This document shows, in pieces, positions 9,301-13,706 of a DNA stretch of 15,129 nt (position 1 is its first letter; the number at the start of each line of letters is the position of its first letter). The notes under the pieces were generated by a model. It was not told the DNA's origin. It ran no database searches and saw only the letters and a program-made list of their open reading frames with translations. The position numbers and the translations under genes were made by a program. Origin of the DNA: Pseudomonadota bacterium (GTDB lineage: Bacteria > Pseudomonadota > Alphaproteobacteria > Rhizobiales > Beijerinckiaceae); contig JAEXGT010000049.1 of NCBI GenBank assembly GCA_023450615.1, positions 1 through 15,129 on the forward strand, in the 5' to 3' direction.

Positions 9301-10214
9301 GTGCTGCTGCCTGCCACATAGAGCGGATCATCCGGCATCAGGGGGACGAACACCGTCCCATTGCCGCCCTTGGCGACGAGGTCGAGGCCGTGATCGAAGA
9401 ACTGGCCGAACAGCGTGAACCAGGAATTGAACGGCGCCGACAATCCCCCATCCGGCGCTGTGTTGGTGATCTTGACGTTCACGCCGTCAAGCTCGATCCC
9501 GTTGGTTTCCAGAAGCACCATCAGCGCGTCGTCCGCGGCATCGAGCGCGGCCTTCGCTTCATTCAGAGTTTGCAGTTTGGCCGCGGCCTGGGCCTGAAGT
9601 CCTGCATTGGCGGGACTGGCGGCAGCCGCGGCCGAAGCGGATGCATATTCGCGTTCCGCCGCGCCGACCGCGTTGAACAATGGCTTGAGCGGCTGATAGG
9701 CTGCGGAGATCTGGGCCGTCACAGCCATCTGCTGCTCCGGCGGTACGACACCGGCGCGCTGCAGCCCAGTCAGAATGGCCGAGGGATTCCCCAGCGTCTG
9801 ATCCACGAGAAGATTGGAGATGGTGCGGACAGTCGGGTCGAACACATCGCCCGGACCAGCGGTGCCGGGGCCGTCATTGTCCACGCCCGGCGTGTAGCTG
9901 ACAGGCACCAGCGCGCCGCCTGGACCGGCAGGCACCATGATGGTCTTGTAGTGTGTGCCGAGATGTTCCGGAAACTCGTTGTCGGACGCACCCCATTCGA
10001 TCTGGCCGGGCAGAAGATGGTTATACGTGCCATCGACGGTGCGCAGGCCCCAGGCGATGTTGTATGCAGGAATGGATCCGTCGGGCCCGAACAATGGTCT
10101 TGCAGGGTTCGACGGGTCGCCTGTCGACACGCCTCGCTCGAAAGCTGCGTGAGCCTCGGCGATCTTGATTTGCGCGAGAATGAAGTCCAGATCCGAGCGG
10201 ATATAGGCGACCAT
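3324..10214 (-). CDS. Giant secreted animal-type haem peroxidase with RTX repeats (MopA-like)
   Basis: 2296 residues, no signal peptide. An N-terminal conserved region (about 1-150) and an Ala-rich helical stretch (about 160-235) precede the peroxidase domain (about 255-905). Aligning motifs with myeloperoxidase gives the following: heme-ester Asp D274 and distal His H275 in QFFDHGLD; catalytic Arg R508 and ester Glu E511 in GDGRANEN; helix motif SEHNR (524-528); proximal His H641 in YRFGHSM; and Asn N725 in ATINLARGRDTGVP. An EF-hand-like loop follows (938-949). RTX nonapeptide blocks lie at about 984-1150, 1265-1290, 1513-1597, 1696-1730, 1786-1842, 2056-2136 and 2185-2225. They are separated by an Ig-like domain (about 1440-1505) and a cadherin-like domain (about 1955-2050). 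The C-terminus DFIF fits a type I secretion signal. The start has AAGGTGAGG six bases upstream. Mn(II) oxidation, as in MopA enzymes, is the leading guess; halide or phenol peroxidation is also possible. Confidence 0.93.
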   Translation of the reverse strand: MVAYIRSDLDFILAQIKIAEAHAAFERGVSTGDPSNPARPLFGPDGSIPAYNIAWGLRTVDGTYNHLLPGQIEWGASDNEFPEHLGTHYKTIMVPAGPGGALVPVSYTPGVDNDGPGTAGPGDVFDPTVRTISNLLVDQTLGNPSAILTGLQRAGVVPPEQQMAVTAQISAAYQPLKPLFNAVGAAEREYASASAAAAASPANAGLQAQAAAKLQTLNEAKAALDAADDALMVLLETNGIELDGVNVKITNTAPDGGLSAPFNSWFTLFGQFFDHGLDLVAKGGNGTVFVPLMPDDPLYVAGSSTNFMVLTRATLAGPGQDGIMGTSDDTDRPVNTTTAYVDQNQTYSSHPSHQVFLRQYELNANGDPVSTGKLLEGSTGGMATWKDLKAQAADLLGIQLRDSDVGNIPLLATDPYGEFIRGPNGYPQIVTTTGLVEGDPSANNGNGILVPENAIRTGHAFLADIAHNAVPTGLEDGDIEIGLENPGNEPGVYDNELLDAHFIAGDGRANENIGLTAVHHVFHSEHNRLVEHTKAVVLADAQDMLAKGASQAEAVAFLNEWLVNDVSAVPASAAGLVWDGERIFQAAKFGTEMQYQHLVFEEFARKIQPNINVFLVPDGFDTTIDPSIVAEFAHVVYRFGHSMLTESIDRFDTGFNQDHIGLIEGFLNPMQFQNNGGSTAVDADIAAGAIIRGMTRQQGNEIDEFVTGALRNNLLGLPLDLATINLARGRDTGVPSLNEARAQFYAATNQEALLKPYESWADFAAHLKHEASIINFVAAYGTHSLITSETTVEGKRDAAFTLITGIATGKFATMDGFVVPADRIAFLNATGAWAGGSLGGLNDVDLWIGGLAEEIMPFGGMLGSTFNFVFEVQMEKLQSGDRFYYLQRLDGLHLFGEMENNSFAAMIMRNTNATHLPSDVFSTPGLILEVDRTKQFNDLDGDGDLESDDPVGSSLLLDLVIRDNPKTDAVETNYLRYTGDQHVVLGGTNAADTLIASEGDDTLFGDGGNDRLEGNFGNDIINGGDGDDIIVDSGGDDNIKAGAGNDVVHAGPGLDLVLGGSGQDFIFLGTDMGSEVFAGEGNDFIYGNKNAERILGNEGNDWIETGTFDGAPGDNFDEVFAHDGIDGHDVFLGDGGFDEFIGEGGDDIMVGSAGRGKMVGMSGFDWATYKDNTLGVNADLSIPIVFDEAPNLPENAALDEYESVEGLSGTKFNDVLAGTDDVAADRAPLSQGGTTGYRGSVLTAEGIALIKGLQDLLGAGVTSFDGGDIILGGDGSDLIRGNGGDDIIDGDKWLDVQIGVFAANDTNHTGTPLELHNSMTTLAARMFNGTINPGQLSIVRTIRNSADQPDSDGVADVDIAVYSGVRSGYTFNRNADGSYTVRDIDLENGDDGTDRVINIEYLRFADQDVLIANSPATGLPTLTGSENVITANTSGIGDANGLGAFRYRWEFSTNGGTTWNTIQGATQQSYTVPDSRIGQFIRVVVNFTDGAGNQESLTSAMTARIGSNNLNDNYIGTTGPNLINGRAGSDTLSGLEGDDVINGGSGNDVITGVAGDDVLNGGSGNDNINGGDGNDTIDGGTGTNTLSGGAGNDVFMYDINDGGTTSTISGGADVDTINVSDSGQGSETLGVTFTTRLTLIESATVAADVERVVADLGSGNADTLEYSANSAAVTVDLGAGTASGFVSIAGIENVRGSNANDTLIGNTDANLLDGRGGADTMKGMGGNDTYIVDNAGDVVDESASGSGGVDTVQTALAGYTLSAGVENLQYTGGGAFTGTGNAQNNVMTAGNGSDNLSGLDGNDTLNGEGGNDTMDGGIGNDVIDGGSGLDRMTGGAGADTFVFDDDDTGNSAATRDVITDFVRGTDRINIDAIDANRSNNSTNSDQDFVFIGTAAFTGNGQLRYRFEGNQTIIEGRYAAFFGGNATFQIALNGLHNLTAADFIGLTTTPQNFGAAASILASQTSTLQENAAGGTAIASLTSFAPEVAGMASFALRGPSSDLFEIQGGNIVLKQGAAIDYESQRTHEVTVVGTSSDGDVKEETFRFDVGNVSGSMRGTSRSETLRGTDEEDRIWGGLGNDVVHSGDGNDQAYGGGGNDRLYAGNGDDRVYGESGNDLLDGGKGIDRMWGGRGNDTYIVDHRSDRVYEDRGQGADTVKASVSYSLTGTYVEKLVLTGSANLNGKGNSLDNVLTGNNGDNSLNGGRGDDMLVGGRGNDKLTGGSGSDIFVFQKGNGRDTVTDFRHGVDEIDLRRLPGVNDMSGISLRQSGDDAIVKYGSDILVLKGVNASDLDSNDFIF
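5518..5591 (-). repeat. Exact 20-bp direct repeat within the RTX coding region
   Basis: TCGTTGCCGCTGCCGCCATT occurs at 5518-5537 and again at 5572-5591, 54 bases apart, equal to two RTX nonapeptide pairs (18 residues). It reflects recent tandem growth of the calcium-binding repeat array inside the peroxidase gene, not an independent element. Confidence 0.8.
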
Positions 10215-10225
10215 GTTGAACCCTC

Positions 10226-10322
10226 ACCTTGGTGTTCTTGAGAAAGGCACAACCATGATGAGTGGCGGGACAGCGGTTTACTATCTGGGCTGAAGTCCTA
10301 CGGCAGGCCTCGGCACCAAGGT
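10226..10322 (-). promoter_or_regulatory. Anti-Shine-Dalgarno pairing in the peroxidase leader (candidate)
   Basis: On the minus strand CACCAAGGT (10234 down to 10226) contains part of the peroxidase ribosome binding site. A perfect complement, ACCTTGGTG (10322 down to 10314), lies 79 bases upstream. Pairing would hide the ribosome binding site. The upstream copy overlaps the 3' arm of the hairpin 10318-10355 by five bases, so the two pairings compete. The complementarity is seen; a regulatory role is an inference. Confidence 0.35.
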
Positions 10323-10355
10323 CCAGGCTCTGGTCTTGAGACCACCCTGGACCTT
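10318..10355. promoter_or_regulatory. Nested hairpin or operator upstream of the peroxidase
   Basis: A perfect 10-bp inverted repeat AAGGTCCAGG (10318-10327) with CCTGGACCTT (10346-10355) encloses a second inverted repeat TGGTCT-TG-AGACCA (10331-10344). It begins 103 bases upstream of the peroxidase ATG. A similar core TTCT-TG-AGAA recurs at 10235-10244, next to the ribosome binding site. It may be a structured 5' leader or a dimeric regulator binding site. Confidence 0.5.
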
Positions 10356-10520
10356 AGTCGGGGAACCGGTCGGGATCGGATATCTGCGGTGTGGCAGACT
10401 TGGTTTTAAGCTCTCGATAGCCAAGGTTGCTGTTTGGATCGTAGCGCTTGGCGGAACGCGCGCCGCATGCACTTCGGCAAGACTACCTCTTTAGGATAGG
10501 ATTTACCCGGCCAGCGCATG

Positions 10521-10540
10521 GAGCGACCTTAAGGCTGCTC
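10521..10540. promoter_or_regulatory. Interrupted palindrome upstream of the kinase, possible operator
   Basis: GAGC-ga-CCTTAAGG-ct-GCTC is symmetric at 16 of 20 positions, centred 62 bases before the kinase start. There is no T-run after it, so it is not a terminator. Its position suits a binding site for a dimeric regulator, possibly one of the two NarL-type regulators encoded downstream; this is unproven. Confidence 0.4.
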
Positions 10541-10592
10541 TTGATCTTCAGCCCCATGCAGAAGGGCTGCGATTCAGGAGGGGAGCGCAGCC

Positions 10593-12014
10593 GTGTATTC
10601 TTCCCAGGACCTAAGGGTTGATGCAGCTGGCGAGACATTGCCCAAGCGCGGCAGCCGTCTCGTCGGACAATTTCTGCTGATTGCCTTCGCGGTCATGATC
10701 GTCGGCATGTTCGCAATGGGCACATGGGTATCATGGCAGGTGCGCGAGAGCGTCACCGAAGTCAAAGCGGCATCCATCGCACTGTCCATCAATAATTTCG
10801 TCGCTCCTCACCTCCAAGAGCTGGCGTATGGCGATACCCTTTCGCAAGAACGGATACGCGACCTGAACCGCACCATGGAGCGTCCCGACTTTCGGGCAAG
10901 CATCACCTCCCTGCGGATTTGGAAGCCGGGTGGATTGATCGTCTACAGCACAGAACGGAACCTCATCGGCAAGAGATTCCTCCGCAATCCCAATCCGGAG
11001 AGAGCATGGGCCGGATCCATCACGGTTGTCTTCGACGGACTTTCCTATGAAGAGGACACGGGCGAGCGCGCCATGAACATTCCGCTGCTCGAGGTCTTTG
11101 CGCCCGTCTACGAAGCCGAGACCGGCGGCGTCATCGCGGTCGTGGAGTTTCATGAACGCTCGGACGCGCTGGAGGCAGAACTCGTCGAGTCGGAATGGCA
11201 GACCTGGATAGCCACGGCTCTGATCACCTTGAGCATGATGGGCTGCCTTTTCGTGATCGTGGCCAATGGAGGAAAAACGATCGACCTGCAGCGGGCGGCT
11301 CTGACGGAACGCGTCGCTCAGCTGTCGGCGCTGCTGCATCAGAACCGCATCCTGCAAGGACGGATCGAGCGCGCCGCGCAGAATGCGACGGAAGACAACG
11401 AACGCTTCATGCGCCGCATGGCCTATGACCTTCATGACGGGATCGCGCAGCTGATAGGTCTTGCCTTGCTGCGGCTCGATAAGGTTCGGGGAAATCCGGG
11501 CGAGCATGGAAACCTGAAAGCCATCAACAAGGCCTTGTCGGATGCCCTCAGCGATGTCCGCAACATCTGCAAGGGCCTCGTCCTGCCTGAGGTCGAGAAG
11601 CTTTCGCTGAGGGAGGCGCTCATGTTCATGGTCCGGCAGCATGAGCGTCAGACGGGAACCACGATCCGATGCAAAGTATCCATTCTTCCCGATCAGGCGC
11701 CGCAATTCGTCAAGATCGCGCTGTGCCGTTTCTTGCAGGAAAGCCTGAACAACGCTTTCAAACATGCGGGAGGCCAGGGACAGCAGGCCGACATTGCTTG
11801 GGATGGAATGACAATCACGATTGAAGTGACGGACAGAGGGCCCGGCATAAACGGTCTGGGCCGCGAGATTCGGGAAGGTAGCCTCGGGCTGACTGGGCTG
11901 AAAGACAGGATCGAAAGCATCGGCGGGATCGTGAGCATGAAAAGCGCACCGGGCGCTGGAACCAGCATCAAGGCATCCTTGCCGCTGGCCTTGGGAGAGG
12001 CGAATGCAGCGTAA
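10593..12014 (+). CDS. Membrane sensor histidine kinase, NarX/DegS type (HisKA_3)
   Basis: 473-residue two-component sensor. TM1 (about 25-48) and TM2 (about 204-226) bracket a periplasmic domain of about 155 residues. Its pattern LRIWKPGGLIVYS then IGKRF resembles Cache/PDC-type sensor folds; the ligand is unknown. A cytoplasmic coiled segment (about 228-268) leads to the phosphoacceptor H281 in the HisKA_3 motif DLHDGIAQ. The ATPase domain shows N-box ESLNNAFKHA (383-392), G1 DRGPGI (414-419) and G2 GSLGLTGLKDRI (429-440). The start is GTG with AGGAGGGG (10576-10583) nine bases upstream. The gene is divergent from the peroxidase operon and its last 11 bases overlap the first response regulator, so the two are translationally coupled and are the likely cognate pair. 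Confidence 0.93.
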   Translation: MYSSQDLRVDAAGETLPKRGSRLVGQFLLIAFAVMIVGMFAMGTWVSWQVRESVTEVKAASIALSINNFVAPHLQELAYGDTLSQERIRDLNRTMERPDFRASITSLRIWKPGGLIVYSTERNLIGKRFLRNPNPERAWAGSITVVFDGLSYEEDTGERAMNIPLLEVFAPVYEAETGGVIAVVEFHERSDALEAELVESEWQTWIATALITLSMMGCLFVIVANGGKTIDLQRAALTERVAQLSALLHQNRILQGRIERAAQNATEDNERFMRRMAYDLHDGIAQLIGLALLRLDKVRGNPGEHGNLKAINKALSDALSDVRNICKGLVLPEVEKLSLREALMFMVRQHERQTGTTIRCKVSILPDQAPQFVKIALCRFLQESLNNAFKHAGGQGQQADIAWDGMTITIEVTDRGPGINGLGREIREGSLGLTGLKDRIESIGGIVSMKSAPGAGTSIKASLPLALGEANAA

Positions 12015-12666
12015 GATCAGAGTCGGCGTCGTGGACGATCATCCGCTCTACAGAGATGGCGTGGTGTTCGCGCTGGAATCTGAACCGGACATGGAAGTGG
12101 TCGCGCAAGGCGAAACGGCCAACGATGCCTTTCAGATCGCCCATAGCCACACGCCCGATGTCCTCGTGCTGGACATGAACCTGCCGGGTGGAGGGTTGAA
12201 TGCGATCACGAAGATCGCGCTTCGCTGCTCGGAAACGAAGATCCTGATGCTGACGGTCGTGGACGATCAGGAAGAGGTCCGCACCGCGTTGAGGAAAGGA
12301 GCCAGGGGATACCTGCTCAAGGGGACCGGCAGTTCAGAGCTGGTGAACGCCATCCGCGTGGTGAGCAAAGGCCAGAGTTATGTATCTCCGAGCTTTGCCG
12401 CTCAGCTCATCCTGGCGCGGCGCACAAATGGCAACAGGGCGAGGGAAGCGCCGGATCGTTTTCCGGAACTGTCGGACCGCGAGGAACAGATTCTCATGCT
12501 CATTCTGCGCGGCCTCAGCAACAGGCTGATTGGAGACGAGTTGGGACTCACGGAAAAGACGGTGAAGGGCTATGTGACAGCGATCATGGAAAAGCTGCAG
12601 GTTCGAAACCGTGTGGAAGCGGCGATGGTTGCCGCCGAGCGCATGTCGCAGAAGCATACCTCCTAG
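12004..12666 (+). CDS. NarL/FixJ-type response regulator, canonical receiver
   Basis: 220-residue DNA-binding response regulator. The receiver domain (about 5-120) has the full active site: acidic pair D11/D12, phosphoacceptor D57 in VLDMNLPGG, switch T84 and K106 in YLLKG. The LuxR-type helix-turn-helix (about 155-212) has LSDREEQIL, GLSNRLIGDELGLTEKTVKGY and KLQVRNRVEA. The ATG overlaps the 3' end of the kinase by 11 bases and is preceded by GGGAGAGG, so the kinase probably phosphorylates this protein. It is collinear with the regulator encoded at 12871-13620 and the two look like a diverged tandem duplication. Target genes are unknown; the divergent peroxidase operon is the nearest candidate. 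Confidence 0.94.
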   Translation: MQRKIRVGVVDDHPLYRDGVVFALESEPDMEVVAQGETANDAFQIAHSHTPDVLVLDMNLPGGGLNAITKIALRCSETKILMLTVVDDQEEVRTALRKGARGYLLKGTGSSELVNAIRVVSKGQSYVSPSFAAQLILARRTNGNRAREAPDRFPELSDREEQILMLILRGLSNRLIGDELGLTEKTVKGYVTAIMEKLQVRNRVEAAMVAAERMSQKHTS

Positions 12667-12722
12667 CCACAGAAGCGATGGCGTCACTTTCGGAGTAGCC
12701 CGCATGAGGAGCTTAAGACCCT

Positions 12723-12745
12723 CAACATCACAACCAGAGATGTTG
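12723..12745. promoter_or_regulatory. Inverted repeat between the two regulators
   Basis: CAACATC (12723-12729) and GATGTTG (12739-12745) form a perfect 7-bp inverted repeat with a 9-base gap. No T-run follows. It could be an operator or a weak hairpin at the end of the kinase-regulator message. Confidence 0.3.
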
Positions 12746-12769
12746 CCGACCCTTCCATAAACTTATTAT
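12743..12769 (+). promoter_or_regulatory. Weak candidate promoter for the second regulator
   Basis: TTGCCG (12743-12748) and TATTAT (12764-12769) are separated by 15 bases, shorter than ideal, inside the most AT-rich patch of the 204-base gap. It would give the second regulator its own promoter, with the 12805-12825 palindrome just downstream. Confidence 0.2.
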
Positions 12770-12804
12770 CCTACTTCTCAGGTGATGCCGGTTCTGCACC
12801 ATCG

Positions 12805-12825
12805 GGCGGGAAACAGTTTCCCGCC
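12805..12825. promoter_or_regulatory. Perfect 21-bp palindrome upstream of the second regulator
   Basis: GGCGGGAAAC (12805-12814), one central base, then GTTTCCCGCC (12816-12825). Perfect two-fold symmetry over 10-bp arms is typical of a dimeric protein site; as RNA only a shorter stem around AACAGTT could form, and no T-run follows. It ends 45 bases before the chosen ATG at 12871. A repressor or self-regulation site is plausible. Confidence 0.5.
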
Positions 12826-12870
12826 GTGCGCTTTCGAGCATCACACTTGAATTGGAATGTGGGGGTTCCA

Positions 12871-13620
12871 ATGAATGAGATCATTCGTGTCGGCGTTGTC
12901 GACAAGCATCCTTTATTTCGAGACGGCATGATCCTGGCCCTGAACGCTCAGCCGGATCTGAAAGTCGTCGGTCACGGCGCAGCCACCCAGGACGCCGTCC
13001 GCATCTCCCACGAGAGCCAGCCCGATGTGATGATCCTGGATGCCGACACTCTGGGTCAGGACATGGATGCCGTGGAGGCGGTCCTTCGGCAAAGCCCTGG
13101 GATCGGGCTTGCCATGATTGCCGATGCCGCGGATGAGGAGCGCGTCCATGCGGCCTTGAGGGCAGGGGTGCGAGGCTATCTGCTGAAGGAAACCACCAGG
13201 ATGGAACTGGTGCAGACGGTGCGCGTGTTGAGCGAGGGGCAGAGCTTCATCTCGCCGAGCCTTGCGGCAAAGCTGCTGATGCGGACTGGAGATCTCGACA
13301 TGACAGGGCGCGTCACCAAGGATCGCTTGCCTCGCCTCACGCCGCGCGAACAACAAATTCTTTCGATACTGGTTCAGGGACGCAGCAACAAGGAAATCGG
13401 CAATACGCTGCATCTGAGCGAGAAGACGATCAAGCATCACCTTACCCACATCCTGCAGAAGCTGCGCGTGCGCAATCGCGTGGAAGCCGCCATCATGGCG
13501 TCCAACAGCCTCCCGCCTCACGTCACGGTGCTCGAGCCGAAAGCCCATTCGCAAATCGCCTCCAACTGCGATCCGTTAGCTGCATCTGAGAGCGATGCGC
13601 TTCTCCTGCGCCTCGCTTAA
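12871..13620 (+). CDS. NarL/FixJ-type response regulator with degenerate receiver
   Basis: 249 residues from the chosen ATG. It is collinear with the preceding regulator from residue 5 (IRVGVVD at 5-11 in both). The receiver keeps D11, phosphoacceptor D57 and K106, but the second acidic-pair residue is K12 instead of D and the switch Thr is A84. Mg2+ binding and the phosphorylation switch are therefore probably impaired. The helix-turn-helix (about 155-210) is intact: LTPREQQIL, GRSNKEIGNTLHLSEKTIKHH and KLRVRNRVEA. A tail of about 38 residues after it has no recognised domain. An upstream in-frame GTG at 12826 exists but abuts the 12805-12825 palindrome; the ATG matches the paralogue's N-terminus and has a weak GGGGG site five bases upstream. 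It may act independently of phosphorylation or compete with the first regulator. Confidence 0.9.
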   Translation: MNEIIRVGVVDKHPLFRDGMILALNAQPDLKVVGHGAATQDAVRISHESQPDVMILDADTLGQDMDAVEAVLRQSPGIGLAMIADAADEERVHAALRAGVRGYLLKETTRMELVQTVRVLSEGQSFISPSLAAKLLMRTGDLDMTGRVTKDRLPRLTPREQQILSILVQGRSNKEIGNTLHLSEKTIKHHLTHILQKLRVRNRVEAAIMASNSLPPHVTVLEPKAHSQIASNCDPLAASESDALLLRLA

Positions 13621-13706
13621 GCTCCCCAGCCTGAGCTTCAGGATCCAATTCAGTCATCGTCTGTTGTTCTTTCGGGGTTTAACGCTGCAAAGCCCCTGAA
13701 GGAACA

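Larger units (their letters stand above)
10215..10592. other. Divergent control region between peroxidase operon and sensor kinase
   Basis: 378 bases without a credible gene. The only open frame of note (63 codons, minus, from a GTG at 10472) has no ribosome binding site. The region holds the peroxidase ribosome binding site (near 10221-10229, minus), an inverted 9-mer pair (10226-10234 and 10314-10322), a nested hairpin (10318-10355), a smaller inverted repeat CTTGG/CCAAG (10399-10403 and 10421-10425), a 20-bp interrupted palindrome (10521-10540) and the kinase ribosome binding site (10576-10583). No strong sigma-70 promoter is obvious on either strand. A weak plus-strand candidate is TTCGGC (10473-10478), an 18-base spacer and TAGGAT (10497-10502). 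Confidence 0.7.

Noticed and set aside
3186..10241. Long plus-strand open frames opposite the peroxidase gene (for example 3186-4235, 6831-8072, 8238-9107, 9156-10241)
   Set aside because: They mirror the repetitive, GC-rich coding strand, have no family resemblance and lie wholly against a clear gene with conserved motifs.
10281..10472. 63-codon minus-strand frame in the divergent region
   Set aside because: GTG start without ribosome binding site, low-complexity composition and no resemblance to known small proteins.
10731..11765. 344-codon minus-strand frame opposite the kinase
   Set aside because: Antisense shadow of a gene with all kinase motifs; its sequence resembles no protein family.
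12913..13554. 213-codon minus-strand frame opposite the second regulator
   Set aside because: Shadow of a clear NarL-type gene, no recognisable domain.
13630..13642. Small inverted repeat CCTGA-gct-TCAGG after the second regulator
   Set aside because: Only five base pairs and no T-run, within chance expectation.
13674..13696. Hairpin GGGGTTT / AAAgCCCC before the HARP-like gene as terminator of the second regulator
   Set aside because: Short bulged stem with no T-run after it on either strand; a terminator cannot be supported.
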